In this document: positions 1-9,099 of the stretch, piece by piece
How positions within the stretch are numbered: position 1 is the first letter of the stretch
Layout: the number at the start of each line of letters is the position of its first letter
Origin: Cryptobacterium curtum DSM 15641
GTDB lineage: Bacteria; Actinomycetota; Coriobacteriia; Coriobacteriales; Eggerthellaceae
Direction of reading: 5' to 3'
DNA length: 64,000 bases
Assembly: GCF_000023845.1 (NCBI RefSeq)
Contig: NC_013170.1
Coordinates: 124,001-188,000 of the forward strand
The notes under the pieces: model-generated
The model's database searches: none
Seen by the model: the letters and a program-made list of their open reading frames with translations, nothing else
What the model was told of the DNA's origin: nothing
Translations under genes and position numbers: made by a program

Positions 1-1350
1 CTCACTCCTGTTGGTTTACCTGATGAACGTCGCCTGGTTCTTCCTGATGACTGGCCAGACGACCTTTATCCGCTGCGTAAGGACTCGATGGATTACCGTC
101 ATCGTCCTATGCCAGCAAGCGATGTAGAAAATTATGAATTCCTGGCTGATACGGGCGAGCATGAAACGACAATCATGCCTATGGGTCCGTTGCATATTAC
201 CTCTGACGAACCCGGACATTTTCGCCTGTTCGTCGAAGGTGAAAACATTATTGATGCAGATTATCGCTTGTTCTATGTTCATCGCGGCATGGAAAAAGTT
301 GCTGAATCGCGTATGAATTATGATGCGGTTACCTTCCTGGCCGACCGTGTTTGTGGCATTTGCGGTAACGCTCATTCGGTTGCGTACGCCGAGGCAGTCG
401 AGCATGCTCAAGGTATTGAAGTACCCGAGCGTGCCCAGTATATTCGTGCTATCTCGTTGGAAGTTGAGCGCATGCACTCTCATCTGCTCAACTTAGGCTT
501 GGTATGTCACTACTGCGGTTTTGATACGGGTTTCCAGCATTTCTTCCGCGTACGCGAAGATTCGATGCGTCTTGCTGAATTGCTGACCGGTCATCGCAAG
601 ACCTATGGCATCAATCTTATCGGCGGTGTGCGCCGCGATATCCTTTCCGAGCAGAAGCTGGCGACATTCAAAGCGGTTGATAAACTGCGTAAAGACGTTA
701 AAGGCTTGGTTGACGAGCTAATGAGCACGCCAAACTTTATTGATCGTACAAAAGGTGTTGGGCGACTTGACCCGCAGATCGCTCGTGCATTTAGCCCAGT
801 TGGTCCCTGCATGCGTGGTTCAGGCTTTACACGCGACGTGCGGTTTGATCATCCATTCGATGGCTATAAGTTCCTGCCGGACACCTTCAAAGCACGTTCA
901 CATGATGGTTGCGATGTTATGAGCCGCTCTATGGTTCGTATCGAAGAGTTCCTTGATAGCTGCGATATGGTTGAATATCTGCTCGATAATGCACCAGAAG
1001 GTCCAATTCTGACGCAGGATTGGACGTACACGCCGCATAAATATGCGTTGGGTTATACTGAGGCGCCGCGCGGCGAGGATACACACTGGGCTATGGTTGG
1101 CGATAACCAAAAGTGCTATCGCTGGCGTGCCAAGGCAGCTACGTATAGTAACTGGCCTATTCTGCGCTATATGTTCCGTGGCAATACCATTTCTGATGCA
1201 GCGCTTATCGTCGGCAGTATGGACCCGTGCTACTCTTGTACTGACCGGGTAACGGTGGTAGACGTTGAGAAGAACACCAGTAAGACACTCACAAAAGATC
1301 AGCTGGAATCATACTGCGTCCGCCGTACGCATTCTCCGCTGAAGGATTAG
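1..1350 (+). CDS. hycE: Formate hydrogenlyase / hydrogenase-3 large subunit (HycE/HyfG-like), 5' end outside window
   Basis: The reading frame is open from base 1, so the gene starts upstream; the ATG at 88 is internal. The first ~30 residues (PDDWPDDLYPLRKD) look like the end of a NuoC-like domain, as in HycE where NuoC- and NuoD-like parts are fused. It is the [NiFe] catalytic subunit of a membrane-associated, H2-evolving complex. Both nickel-ligand motifs are present: CGIC at window residues ~118-121 and DPCYSC at ~408-413. After DPCYSCTDR there is a 33-residue tail (417-449) resembling the HycE tail removed by the endopeptidase HycI. The next gene follows with no gap. Family assignment is secure; hydrogenase 3 versus 4 type cannot be separated here. 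Confidence 0.93.
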   Translation, partial: LTPVGLPDERRLVLPDDWPDDLYPLRKDSMDYRHRPMPASDVENYEFLADTGEHETTIMPMGPLHITSDEPGHFRLFVEGENIIDADYRLFYVHRGMEKVAESRMNYDAVTFLADRVCGICGNAHSVAYAEAVEHAQGIEVPERAQYIRAISLEVERMHSHLLNLGLVCHYCGFDTGFQHFFRVREDSMRLAELLTGHRKTYGINLIGGVRRDILSEQKLATFKAVDKLRKDVKGLVDELMSTPNFIDRTKGVGRLDPQIARAFSPVGPCMRGSGFTRDVRFDHPFDGYKFLPDTFKARSHDGCDVMSRSMVRIEEFLDSCDMVEYLLDNAPEGPILTQDWTYTPHKYALGYTEAPRGEDTHWAMVGDNQKCYRWRAKAATYSNWPILRYMFRGNTISDAALIVGSMDPCYSCTDRVTVVDVEKNTSKTLTKDQLESYCVRRTHSPLKD

Positions 1351-1896
1351 GTGAAGGCTATGCTGAAGACTTTACGCAACATCCTGAAAACGGGCGACGC
1401 AACGATTAAGTATCCGTTCGCGCCCTATGACACCGTGCCTTATATGCGCGGCAAGCCCGAGCACGACCTTGAAAAGTGCATTGCCTGTGCAGCCTGTGCG
1501 GTTGCCTGTCCGCCGAATGCTATTCAGATGCCAACCGACTTGTCGGCAGGCACGATTACGTGGTCAATTGATTACGGTCGCTGCATCTTTTGTGGTCGCT
1601 GCGAAGAAGTATGTCCGGTAGTGGCAATTAAGCTGACTAACGAATTTGAACTTGCTGTGGCGAGCAAATCCGACCTGATTGAAGATTGCACATATACATT
1701 GCAGAAGTGCTCGAAGTGTGGGCAGTATTTCGCGCCGCGCAAAGAAGTCGATTATGCAGTGCGCATCATGCAGGCGGACAAAGACAATCCTGAAGCGCAA
1801 GAAGCTGCGCGCTTGGCAGGCATCTGTCCTACCTGTAAGCGCATTGCTGATGCGACAGCAGCTCAAGCGGCTGTGCGCGCGCAAGGAGGTAACTAA
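1351..1896 (+). CDS. hycF: Formate hydrogenlyase iron-sulfur subunit (HycF/HyfH-like, NuoI family)
   Basis: Predicted 181-residue ferredoxin-like subunit that carries electrons between the formate dehydrogenase side and the hydrogenase small subunit. Two [4Fe-4S] motifs are visible: CIACAACAVACP near residues 43-54 and CIFCGRCEEVCP near 76-87. A further Cys cluster in the C-terminal third (CSKCGQ, CPTCKR) also fits HycF, which is about 180 residues. The start is GTG at 1351, directly after the hycE stop; an ATG three codons later (1360) is an alternative. The stop overlaps the next start as TAATG, so translation is probably coupled. Confidence 0.92.
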   Translation: MKAMLKTLRNILKTGDATIKYPFAPYDTVPYMRGKPEHDLEKCIACAACAVACPPNAIQMPTDLSAGTITWSIDYGRCIFCGRCEEVCPVVAIKLTNEFELAVASKSDLIEDCTYTLQKCSKCGQYFAPRKEVDYAVRIMQADKDNPEAQEAARLAGICPTCKRIADATAAQAAVRAQGGN

Positions 1897-2747
1897 TGAC
1901 TTCAAATACTATTACCGAGACGAGGTCAACCCAAAGCTCCATTATGCAAGGGTACGAGACCCGCTCAACAGCAACAGCTCAGAAGCTTCAGTATCAGTTG
2001 GAGCCGAAGGTGCTTGACCAGAAGATTGCTGAAGCGAAGGCAGCCCTGCTTAACGATATTAAACGTTCTGTGTATATCTACCGCGTCGACTGTGGTGGCT
2101 GCAATGGCTGCGAAATTGAAATTTTTGGCACCTTGACACCAGTGTTTGATGCCGAACGTTTTGGTATCAAAAATATGGCAAGTCCGCGCCATGCTGATAT
2201 TCTCGTGTATACCGGTGCAGTTACGCGTGCCATGCGCTTGCCAGCTCTACGTGCTTACGAAGCGGCTCCCGATCCGAAACTCATCGTTTCATATGGAGCA
2301 TGTGGCTGCACAGGTGGTATCTTTCACGATAATTACTGTGTTTGGGGCGGTACCGACAAGCTATTTCCGGTTGATGTCTATATTCCTGGTTGCCCGCCGT
2401 CGCCGGCACAGACCATTTATGGCTTTGCTATGGCACTTGGCCTGTTGGGCCAGAAGCTTCACGAAAAGCACCTGGTAGAAGGTGAAGGCGAGCAGGCACC
2501 GATTATGTTTGCTGACATACCGTATAAGCTACGGTGCGAATTAGAGCGCGAGGCTCGTCGCATGGCAGGGTATGTTTACGGTCGCGATCTGGTCGATACC
2601 TTTATGCAGGCGCTTGAGCCAGAAGACGGCAAGGTTCTTACTTCGGTTGATGCGCTTATTGAGGCAGAATCTGATCCGCGCAAGGTTGAAATTTACGCTG
2701 ACTTGAAGCAGATTTTAACGTCAAAGATCGTTGGCAAGAAGGCATAA
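1896..2747 (+). CDS. hycG: Formate hydrogenlyase small subunit (HycG/HyfI-like, NuoB family)
   Basis: 283-residue [NiFe]-hydrogenase small subunit homologous to NuoB, expected to hold the [4Fe-4S] cluster next to the active site. The ligand pattern is visible: DCGGCNGCEIE near residues 65-75, GACGCTGG near 133-140 and PGCPPSP near 167-173. About 45 N-terminal residues precede the conserved domain, and the protein is slightly longer than the ~255-residue HycG of enterobacteria. A strong Shine-Dalgarno (AAGGAGG, 1883-1889) lies inside the hycF end and supports the ATG at 1896. Only 3 bases separate it from hycH. Confidence 0.93.
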   Translation: MTSNTITETRSTQSSIMQGYETRSTATAQKLQYQLEPKVLDQKIAEAKAALLNDIKRSVYIYRVDCGGCNGCEIEIFGTLTPVFDAERFGIKNMASPRHADILVYTGAVTRAMRLPALRAYEAAPDPKLIVSYGACGCTGGIFHDNYCVWGGTDKLFPVDVYIPGCPPSPAQTIYGFAMALGLLGQKLHEKHLVEGEGEQAPIMFADIPYKLRCELEREARRMAGYVYGRDLVDTFMQALEPEDGKVLTSVDALIEAESDPRKVEIYADLKQILTSKIVGKKA

Positions 2748-2750
2748 GGC

Positions 2751-3248
2751 ATGGCAGATAAGGAATACGTACCGGGCGAGAATCGCATGGAAGCCATTGG
2801 CAGTACGGGGGATCACATTTCCTTTTACTTGCTGACGCGTAAAATGGTGGACAACGCGAAATCCATTCCCGAAGATGTGCAGGACGTGTTGTATTACACG
2901 CTTGCTATCGGACACCATACCGGTGTCATGGATTTCTTCGAGGAACGCCTTTCTATTCCTGTTGAAAGCTATCGCAAGATAGTTGACTTGATGGAAGACG
3001 ATCAGGCTCGTCGTAAGTGGCTTGGGGTATTTAAGTTCGGTGAGATTGAAGTTGGTAAAGAACATCTTTCTCAGGTGTTACCTGCAGCTCGATCAGCACT
3101 TTCTCATATCGACGTATTCAATGAAGTAGGCAAGAAAAGTATCTCGCTTACTGCCGATGAAATCGATGAGCTGTCCCGTCTTGTGGAGCTGCTTTTGCGT
3201 GTACGCAGCGAAACTAATGTGTACCTCATGGTAAGGAGGACACAATGA
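2751..3248 (+). CDS. hycH: Formate hydrogenlyase assembly protein HycH
   Basis: 165 residues. The pattern VYYTLAIGHH-type core (here VLYYTLAIGHHTGVMD), RRKWLGVFKFGEI and the terminal NVYLMVRRTQ match the HycH family, which is needed to mature the large subunit and is not part of the final enzyme. The position between the small subunit and the HycI protease is the classical order. The final codons overlap the hycI start (ATGA, 3245-3248), and an AGGAGG for hycI lies inside this gene. No catalytic motif is visible; the exact molecular role in the family is poorly defined. Confidence 0.88.
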   Translation: MADKEYVPGENRMEAIGSTGDHISFYLLTRKMVDNAKSIPEDVQDVLYYTLAIGHHTGVMDFFEERLSIPVESYRKIVDLMEDDQARRKWLGVFKFGEIEVGKEHLSQVLPAARSALSHIDVFNEVGKKSISLTADEIDELSRLVELLLRVRSETNVYLMVRRTQ

Positions 3249-3763
3249 GCGTCGACGAGCAGCACGTGAATAGTTCAACTACAGAGAAAGCAGCGGACGA
3301 AAAGCCGCGCAATATTGTATTTACGGCTGGCAGTGTACTACGAGGCGATGATGCTGCTGGCCCATTACTAGCGAAAATACTTGATGAAGACCCCGCTGAC
3401 GGGTGGGAGGTTATTGATGGCGGACAGACGCCTGAGGATGACTTGGGCTATATTCGCGATCGAGCGCCGGAGCGGATTCTGTTTGTTGATGCATCAAAAA
3501 TGGGCTTGCTACCAGGTATGGTTCGGCAGCTCTCTGCTGAAGATGTAGCCGAATCATTCCTGATTACTACGCATTCTCTGCCTATTTCATTTCTGCTCAA
3601 GCGGTTGTACGAGGTGTGCAATGACGTGACATTCCTTGGCATTCAAGTTGCTTCGACCGAATTCTTTGATCCCGTGACGCCTGAGGTGCGCCATGCGGTA
3701 GAAGATATAGCGCGACGGGTTCGACAAGGAGCTGACTTTTCGGACTACGAGCATATTCAATAA
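3245..3763 (+). CDS. hycI: Hydrogenase maturation endopeptidase HycI
   Basis: 172-residue member of the HycI/HyaD peptidase family, which trims the C-terminal tail of the large subunit once nickel is inserted. Visible landmarks are GSVLRGDDAAGPLL near residue 30 (family GNxxxxDDGxG motif with the metal-binding Asp), VIDGGQTPEDD, FVDASKMGLLPG and the TTHSLP segment, all matching HycI closely. The N-terminus carries ~20 extra polar residues compared with the enterobacterial protein. Its likely substrate is the HycE tail encoded two kilobases upstream in the same operon. Confidence 0.92.
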   Translation: MSVDEQHVNSSTTEKAADEKPRNIVFTAGSVLRGDDAAGPLLAKILDEDPADGWEVIDGGQTPEDDLGYIRDRAPERILFVDASKMGLLPGMVRQLSAEDVAESFLITTHSLPISFLLKRLYEVCNDVTFLGIQVASTEFFDPVTPEVRHAVEDIARRVRQGADFSDYEHIQ

Positions 3764-3810
3764 GGGGTATAGCGTCCAAAGGAGGACGCCGACAATGAGG
3801 GGAGATATCT

Positions 3811-4650
3811 ATGAGTGCAACTGCGGAGGATTTGAAAGGCCTGAAGCCTGATGCACTTGCGCCCGCTGAAGTTGAGATGAAGTCTGAAACTATTGGCGTG
3901 GGCAAAGCAAATATGGCTCCGGTGAAGATGTTTGTCTCGGCGATGCTAGCTGGTGCGTTCATTGCATTTGGTGGCATGTACTTTTGCATCTTCTTAGGCG
4001 ATGCAACTATGCCATTTGCTGCGCAGCGTATGGTGGGGGGCATTTGCTTTTGCTTAGGTCTGGTGTTGGTTTTATGCTGCGGATGCGAGCTATTTACGGG
4101 TAACTCGTTGATGGTGACAGCGCTGGCTTCTAAAAAAATTGGCATAGGTGGTCTGCTGAAGAACTGGGTTATTGTCTGGATCGGCAACTTGGCTGGTGCC
4201 ATTGTGGCGGTGTTCTTCATCTGGATGGCTCATGTTGGTGCACTCAATGGCGGTAACGTGGCGAACGCTATGTACAACGTGGCACTGGGCAAGGTAACTC
4301 CTGATTGGATGACCCTGTTCTTCAAGGGAATTATGTGCAATATTTTTGTTTGCTTGGCTGTGTGGATCGGTTTTTCTGCTCGTACCGTGGTTGATAAGGT
4401 TATCGGTATTCTGCTTCCGATTTCTGCTTTTGTTGCTGCCGGCTTCGAGCACTGTGTTGCCAACATGTCCTTTTTGCCGATGGGTTTTGCTCTCAATGCT
4501 TTTGCTGGTATCGGCGATCCGGGTACCATTACCATTGCAAGCGTGTTCTATAACCTTTCTGCAGCGACACTCGGTAACATTGTCGGCGGCGCAATCGTCG
4601 GTTTGGCATACTGGTTTGTGTATGCACAGGGAAAGAAAAAGCAGGGCTAA
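3811..4650 (+). CDS. focA: Formate/nitrite transporter family channel, FocA-like
   Basis: 279 residues with six hydrophobic segments and the FNT signatures: FGGMYFCIFLGDA in the first pore loop and GFEHCVANM with the central pore histidine (about residue 211). FNT pentamers move formate (or nitrite, hydrosulfide) across the membrane. Location directly after the formate hydrogenlyase genes argues for formate. The first ~35 residues are polar and cytoplasmic. The 47-base gap from hycI carries AAGGAGG at 3779-3785 and a GGGGAG just before the ATG at 3811, so it can be the last gene of the hyc operon. Confidence 0.9.
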   Translation: MSATAEDLKGLKPDALAPAEVEMKSETIGVGKANMAPVKMFVSAMLAGAFIAFGGMYFCIFLGDATMPFAAQRMVGGICFCLGLVLVLCCGCELFTGNSLMVTALASKKIGIGGLLKNWVIVWIGNLAGAIVAVFFIWMAHVGALNGGNVANAMYNVALGKVTPDWMTLFFKGIMCNIFVCLAVWIGFSARTVVDKVIGILLPISAFVAAGFEHCVANMSFLPMGFALNAFAGIGDPGTITIASVFYNLSAATLGNIVGGAIVGLAYWFVYAQGKKKQG

Positions 4651-4659
4651 AGAGCACTG

Positions 4660-4690
4660 AAAAGATAAAGAGCTAAAAACTTTATCTTTT
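4660..4690. terminator. Bidirectional terminator between focA and sbcC
   Basis: Perfect 11-bp inverted repeat (AAAAGATAAAG / CTTTATCTTTT) with a 9-base loop, ending in a T run on each strand. It sits between two convergent genes and overlaps the sbcC stop codon. The stem is A/T rich, so strength is uncertain. Confidence 0.55.
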
Positions 4691-7543
4691 GACCGTTAGC
4701 GTGCTGCCTGTTTGATCTTTTTGTACAACGATACGGTGATCAATACGGTCTTTAAGCTCTTCTACGTGGGAAATAATCCCAACAAGGCGCTTATCTCTTC
4801 CGAGTTGATCAAATACACGCAAAGCTAGTTCGAGGGCTTCGGTATCGAGAGAACCGAAGCCCTCGTCGATGAACATAGTATCTAATTGAATGCCACCGGC
4901 TTGACGTTGTATGACATCTGAAAAACCAAGGGCAAGCGAAAGAGACGCAAGAAAGCTTTCGCCACCCGACAGGGTTTTTACATCGCGCTGCTTGCCGGTA
5001 TAGGCGTCAAATACATCCATATCAAGGCCGCTTTGCGTGCGATTATCACGTGCTTGTTGGCGGCGCAGCAAGGTATAGCGGCCTTCTGACATAAGTGAAA
5101 GCCGTTCGTTGGCGGCATCGAGCACGCTATCGAAGTACACTGACTGTACGTAGGTCTCAAAGGATATCTTGCCCTGTGTGCCGACTGCATTTCCACTGGC
5201 AAGGTCGGCAAGATATGAGATTTGCGAGAATTCTTCTTCAATGCGTTGGGACGACTGAGCAATTTTCTTCAGCGCGACAAGTGCTTTTTCATTAGTGGCT
5301 TGGCGACTTTCAATCGTGGTGATTTCTGCAACAGTGTTCTTGCGTGTTTGCACAACAAGTATGCGTTGTTCTTCAAGAGTTGCCACGTTAAAGTGGGGAG
5401 CTACAGCAAGCTGTTCTTCAAGCTCTTTTTTGCGTGCGACGTGTTCATCATGCGCGCGTCGCTGTTCTTCCCAAGTTGCCTGAGCAACGGTAAAACGCTT
5501 TTGTGCCGCTTCAAGGCGACTGCGGAGATCGTCGATAGTCTTTTGGGCTTGGAGCGCATTGGCGTAATCGGCCGTTGCTCGTAGAGCATTAATTGAGGCA
5601 GCTATTTCTGCTTCGTTCCGCTGTGCTTGGATAAGAGTATCCGATGCCGCACGGGCCTTTTCTTCAAGATCAGGCACCATACATGAAAGCCGATTTGCCT
5701 CATTGGTGAGTTGTTTCTGCTGGTCAGTAGCAGCGTTTAGTTCAGATATGCGGGTTGCTATTGCGGTGCGTGCTGTCGCAAGTTTGCCTGTATCAATACG
5801 TTCGGATTGATACGTCGGGGGCAGTGCTGCCAGAGCTTGCGTAGCGCGTTTTAGCTGGGCATCTTCAGCGGCTTTATCGGCAGCGAGCTTGTTTCCTGCT
5901 TCCTCTAAATGGGTGCGAGCTGTCTGCTCGGTCGCTTGTAAAGTGTCGATATACGCTTGAGTGGGGGCATCAGCTGCAAGGTGTGCTGGGTGGGGGTGCT
6001 CTTTCGATCCGCAGACCGGGCAGGGTGTCCCCGTAGAAAGACTGCGTGCAAGGATACCCGCCTGAGCAGCGAAGAACGCATTTGTTGCCTGAGTGGTGTC
6101 TGCGCGAGCTTGCGCATAGCGCTCTTGTGCATCAGCAAAAGCCGCGGTTGTTGTTTGTGTTTGCTGCTTCATTCGATCAACGAGGGCAGTTTGTTCAAGC
6201 GCATCGGCAATCAAACGTTCGTCATTGCGAGCGCGTTCAAGCTGAGCCGGAGCATCGTGTACACGTTTGGCGGCTTCTGCAATTTCCTCTAACTGCTGGC
6301 GTGCTTGATGAAGTGCCGTTTCGGTTTCGGTGGCCGCCTTCTGACTAGCTGCTACCTTTGACTGGGCGGTGGTGTGTTGCCCTTCGAGGCGGCTTACCTC
6401 GCTAAGGGTTCGTGCCTTTTCTGTTGCAGTGGCAATGTCTTCAGAAAGGCGGTGCCTGAGGCCTTCTTCTGCTTGGGCAGTCTGCCAGTTGGCCTGTGCC
6501 GTTTGATAGGCATTCTCGTGCTCAACTAGGTACGATGTGGTTTCTGCAAGACGCTTTTCCAATTGGGTAGTCTGTCGTGCGCTGCCGAGGTTGCGATCAA
6601 TTTCTTGGAGGCGCGTTTCAGCTTCAGCTTGCTGTTTGGTAAGGGAATGCTTGCGCATATCGTCGTGTGCTGCAATGTTGGCAAGTTCTTTTTCGATGTC
6701 ATCAAGACGTGACAGCACGGATCCTTCGAAGGTAAAGGGGTTGTCTTGTTCGCCTGCTGATGGTACTGACCTTTCGAAGGCAAACGGATCACCTTGTTTA
6801 TCTGCTGATGGTATTGGTCCCTTTAGGGTAAGGAAAACTTCTTGTTGACCTGCCACTTCGTCGTTTGGCATGGTGGTTTCAGGAGCATTTTCAGACGCCA
6901 GCAGCGCAAGATGAATACGCGCTTGCTCTTCACTTGCTTCTACATGCTGTTCAAGTGTGCGTTTGCGTTCAACGAGCCTCTCTTGAATATGTTGGTATGG
7001 CTCGGTGTGAAAAATGCGGCGGAATATTTCGGCACGTTGCTTGGTATTAGCGGTTAAAAGTTGACTGAAATCACCCTGCGCGATCATAACGATCTGCGAG
7101 AACTGTTCAGTAGTGATACCTAACAAGTCAACAACTGCTTCGTCCATTGCGTTTGCTTTGCTTGCGATAACACTGCCGGTTGTCTCGCAGACGAGTTCAG
7201 CTGCACCACCTGCAGCTGTTGTGCCGACTCCCCGTTTTTTGGAGCGCGAATAGTGAGGTACCCGTCGTGCGCGATAGGTCTTTCCGGCCTGCTCGAAAAT
7301 AAATTCGACAAACGGTTCTGTCGTGGCGTTGGCAAATCCGCTCGCAAAGGAAGAGGTTGGCCGTCTCGTACCGCTTGCCTCGCCAAAGAGCGCGAATTTC
7401 ATGGCATCAAATAAGGTTGTCTTGCCGCTGCCGGTTGGGCCACAGATAAGAAAGACGCCGCTTTCACCGAAGAGCGAAAAGTCGATGAAGACACGGTCTG
7501 CATAGGGACCAAAGGCGCATAACTCAAGAGAAAGAGGCCTCAT
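4682..7543 (-). CDS. sbcC: Exonuclease subunit SbcC (Rad50-like ATPase)
   Basis: 953-residue SMC-type ATPase that works with SbcD to cut DNA hairpins and blocked ends. The N-terminal Walker A (GPTGSGKT) is at residues ~35-42, long coiled-coil arms flank a zinc-hook (CPVC, near 509), and the C-terminal Walker B (FIDEGFGSLDTEA) lies near 891. The start ATG (7541-7543) overlaps the sbcD stop by four bases, showing coupled translation. Odd feature: residues ~233-270 of the first arm contain two to three copies of a 16-residue unit (PSA-x-QGDPFAFERSV type), encoded by 48-bp tandem DNA repeats, interrupting the expected coiled coil. Confidence 0.94.
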   Translation of the reverse strand: MRPLSLELCAFGPYADRVFIDFSLFGESGVFLICGPTGSGKTTLFDAMKFALFGEASGTRRPTSSFASGFANATTEPFVEFIFEQAGKTYRARRVPHYSRSKKRGVGTTAAGGAAELVCETTGSVIASKANAMDEAVVDLLGITTEQFSQIVMIAQGDFSQLLTANTKQRAEIFRRIFHTEPYQHIQERLVERKRTLEQHVEASEEQARIHLALLASENAPETTMPNDEVAGQQEVFLTLKGPIPSADKQGDPFAFERSVPSAGEQDNPFTFEGSVLSRLDDIEKELANIAAHDDMRKHSLTKQQAEAETRLQEIDRNLGSARQTTQLEKRLAETTSYLVEHENAYQTAQANWQTAQAEEGLRHRLSEDIATATEKARTLSEVSRLEGQHTTAQSKVAASQKAATETETALHQARQQLEEIAEAAKRVHDAPAQLERARNDERLIADALEQTALVDRMKQQTQTTTAAFADAQERYAQARADTTQATNAFFAAQAGILARSLSTGTPCPVCGSKEHPHPAHLAADAPTQAYIDTLQATEQTARTHLEEAGNKLAADKAAEDAQLKRATQALAALPPTYQSERIDTGKLATARTAIATRISELNAATDQQKQLTNEANRLSCMVPDLEEKARAASDTLIQAQRNEAEIAASINALRATADYANALQAQKTIDDLRSRLEAAQKRFTVAQATWEEQRRAHDEHVARKKELEEQLAVAPHFNVATLEEQRILVVQTRKNTVAEITTIESRQATNEKALVALKKIAQSSQRIEEEFSQISYLADLASGNAVGTQGKISFETYVQSVYFDSVLDAANERLSLMSEGRYTLLRRQQARDNRTQSGLDMDVFDAYTGKQRDVKTLSGGESFLASLSLALGFSDVIQRQAGGIQLDTMFIDEGFGSLDTEALELALRVFDQLGRDKRLVGIISHVEELKDRIDHRIVVQKDQTGSTLTVKR
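6723..6854. repeat. 48-bp degenerate tandem repeat inside sbcC
   Basis: Two 48-bp units (6723-6770 and 6771-6818) share CTTCGAAGG at their starts and a CTGCTGATGGTA block near their ends; a third, more decayed unit starts at 6819. The length is a multiple of three, so the frame is kept and 16 residues are added per unit. Confidence 0.75.
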
Positions 7544-8769
7544 CGAGCAGCCACCTCCTCGTCGATAATCGTGCGAATGGCAGCTATTTGACTTTCAGAC
7601 AGTTCGTTTTCTGTTTGGCTTCGATAAAAATCTGTCAGCAGACCGATTGGATCATTTGATAAATGAGCCTCTTTTATGGCCTGTTGACGTGCAGTTTGAA
7701 TGCGCCGCGTATGCGCAAAGTCGAGTTGCATAACATGTGGATAGAGCGCCCGTATCTTTTCCATGGCGTTCATAAGGGCATCGTCAGTTAAGGTCACATG
7801 CAGGTAATCATCCGCATGTGGGTCGGATGGCGCTGTGCGGGCAAGTTCTTCGAACGATCCCGTGATTTCGCGCAAGGTTCGATTTTCGTGAAGCGGCAGG
7901 CTTCGCGTAGTTACTGACAGCCGCTTATTTGTGGCACCAGGTGAAGTATTGGCACCTGTAATACTCGGTGAAATATCGATGAGTGTTACGCTTTTTTCTC
8001 GGCCTGCTTCGCTGAAAGAATACGGGAAAATGCTGCCGCTGTAACGAATCGTGTCGCGCCCAACTGACTGCGCAGTGTGAATATGTCCCAGTGCCACGTA
8101 ATCAAAAGCGTCGAACACGCTTGCTTGAACACTGTCGAGTCCGCCAACAGAAACCGTTTCAGACTCACACGTTTCGGGTTCGCTTTCGCCGTGTACTACA
8201 AATTGGTGGGCTACCAACAGATTGGCGTCCTTTTCAATAAGGGGCTGATTAGCGCAGGCGACACGGAGTGCATCGGTGTAGTTGGCAATTGCTTCAGCCT
8301 GGTGGGGAAAGGCAGCGCGCACATGGACGGGCCGCACGAAGGGTATGAGATGCACGCGGACGCGTAAGGGTGCCACCTTTTCTTTATTCTCTTCTTTACT
8401 GTCGTTGTTTGCTTCGGTGAAATCGAGGAATTGGGGTGTAGCGGAAAATGCGCGTGCGATATGCACGAATTGTTCTTCTCGAAAGCGCGCACCAAAAGAT
8501 AGGCGCTCGGCGCTATCGTGGTTGCCAGCAATAGCAACTACCGGAATATGAGCCGTTGCCAAGGTGGCAAAGAATTCTTCCAGAACATCGAGCGCTTCAA
8601 GGGGCGCTACGGGCTTGTCGAAGACATCTCCCGCAATGATAACCGCATGAACTTTTTCTTGAACGGCATAAGAGGCCACCTGTTCAAGGGTATATTTCTG
8701 TTCATCTATCAGTGAAAAACCGCGGACACGCTTACCAATGTGCAGGTCGGCGATATGGATAAACTTCAT
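7540..8769 (-). CDS. sbcD: Exonuclease subunit SbcD (Mre11-like nuclease)
   Basis: 409-residue calcineurin-like phosphoesterase that supplies the nuclease activity of the SbcCD complex. The metal-binding motifs appear in order: DLHIGK near residue 7, GDVFD near 47, GNHDS near 81 and GHIHTA near 215. I start the gene at the ATG at 8769, where the protein begins MKFIHIADLH as in the family and an AGAGAGA-type Shine-Dalgarno precedes it; the longer open frame to 8871 adds 34 residues without family support. It is the first gene of a two-gene operon with sbcC. Confidence 0.93.
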   Translation of the reverse strand: MKFIHIADLHIGKRVRGFSLIDEQKYTLEQVASYAVQEKVHAVIIAGDVFDKPVAPLEALDVLEEFFATLATAHIPVVAIAGNHDSAERLSFGARFREEQFVHIARAFSATPQFLDFTEANNDSKEENKEKVAPLRVRVHLIPFVRPVHVRAAFPHQAEAIANYTDALRVACANQPLIEKDANLLVAHQFVVHGESEPETCESETVSVGGLDSVQASVFDAFDYVALGHIHTAQSVGRDTIRYSGSIFPYSFSEAGREKSVTLIDISPSITGANTSPGATNKRLSVTTRSLPLHENRTLREITGSFEELARTAPSDPHADDYLHVTLTDDALMNAMEKIRALYPHVMQLDFAHTRRIQTARQQAIKEAHLSNDPIGLLTDFYRSQTENELSESQIAAIRTIIDEEVAAR

Positions 8770-9099
8770 TGCGGTCTCTCTTTGGTGGTAGATAGTTTCT
8801 AGCGATAGATAAGTTTCTATCTGGTTGTACTTTATTGCATTCGATACTACATGTGTTGTAAATATCAGCAAATACTAGCTGCTATTGAGTCTGCTTGTGG
8901 TTGGGACTGCGTGTCAGGAACTATCCATTGACCTATCCGTTTAGGTGTAGGAATCGAGTATATGACAATACTGTTTCAACATGGCAAGAATTGAAAAGCG
9001 GATAATACCCTTTTCGTATAATCAGAAAACCAGATACTTGCAGGTTCAAAAGTGCCAAGCGCTTGTGCGAACCTTGCCCGATCAAACAGGATCTAACCC
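8770..9099. promoter_or_regulatory. Divergent intergenic region sbcD / ABC transporter
   Basis: 330 bases without a convincing gene. Upstream of sbcD there is a 6-bp inverted repeat, GATAGA (8804-8809) and TCTATC (8816-8821), and the octamer AGTTTCTA occurs twice 18 bp apart (8794 and 8812), which could be an operator. Upstream of the ABC gene a TATAAT (9017-9022) is a possible -10, but the nearest TTGAAA (8991-8996) is 20 bases away. Function is inferred only. Confidence 0.35.

Noticed and set aside
3795-3851. Short ATG frame overlapping the focA start
   Set aside because: 18 codons, out of frame, inside a normal ribosome-binding region.
3597-4220. 207-codon antisense frame over hycI and focA
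   Set aside because: Runs across two well supported genes and their gap; no recognisable domain.
8991-9022. TTGAAA...TATAAT as a full promoter for the ABC gene
   Set aside because: Spacer of 20 bases is too long for a confident call; only the -10 is mentioned.
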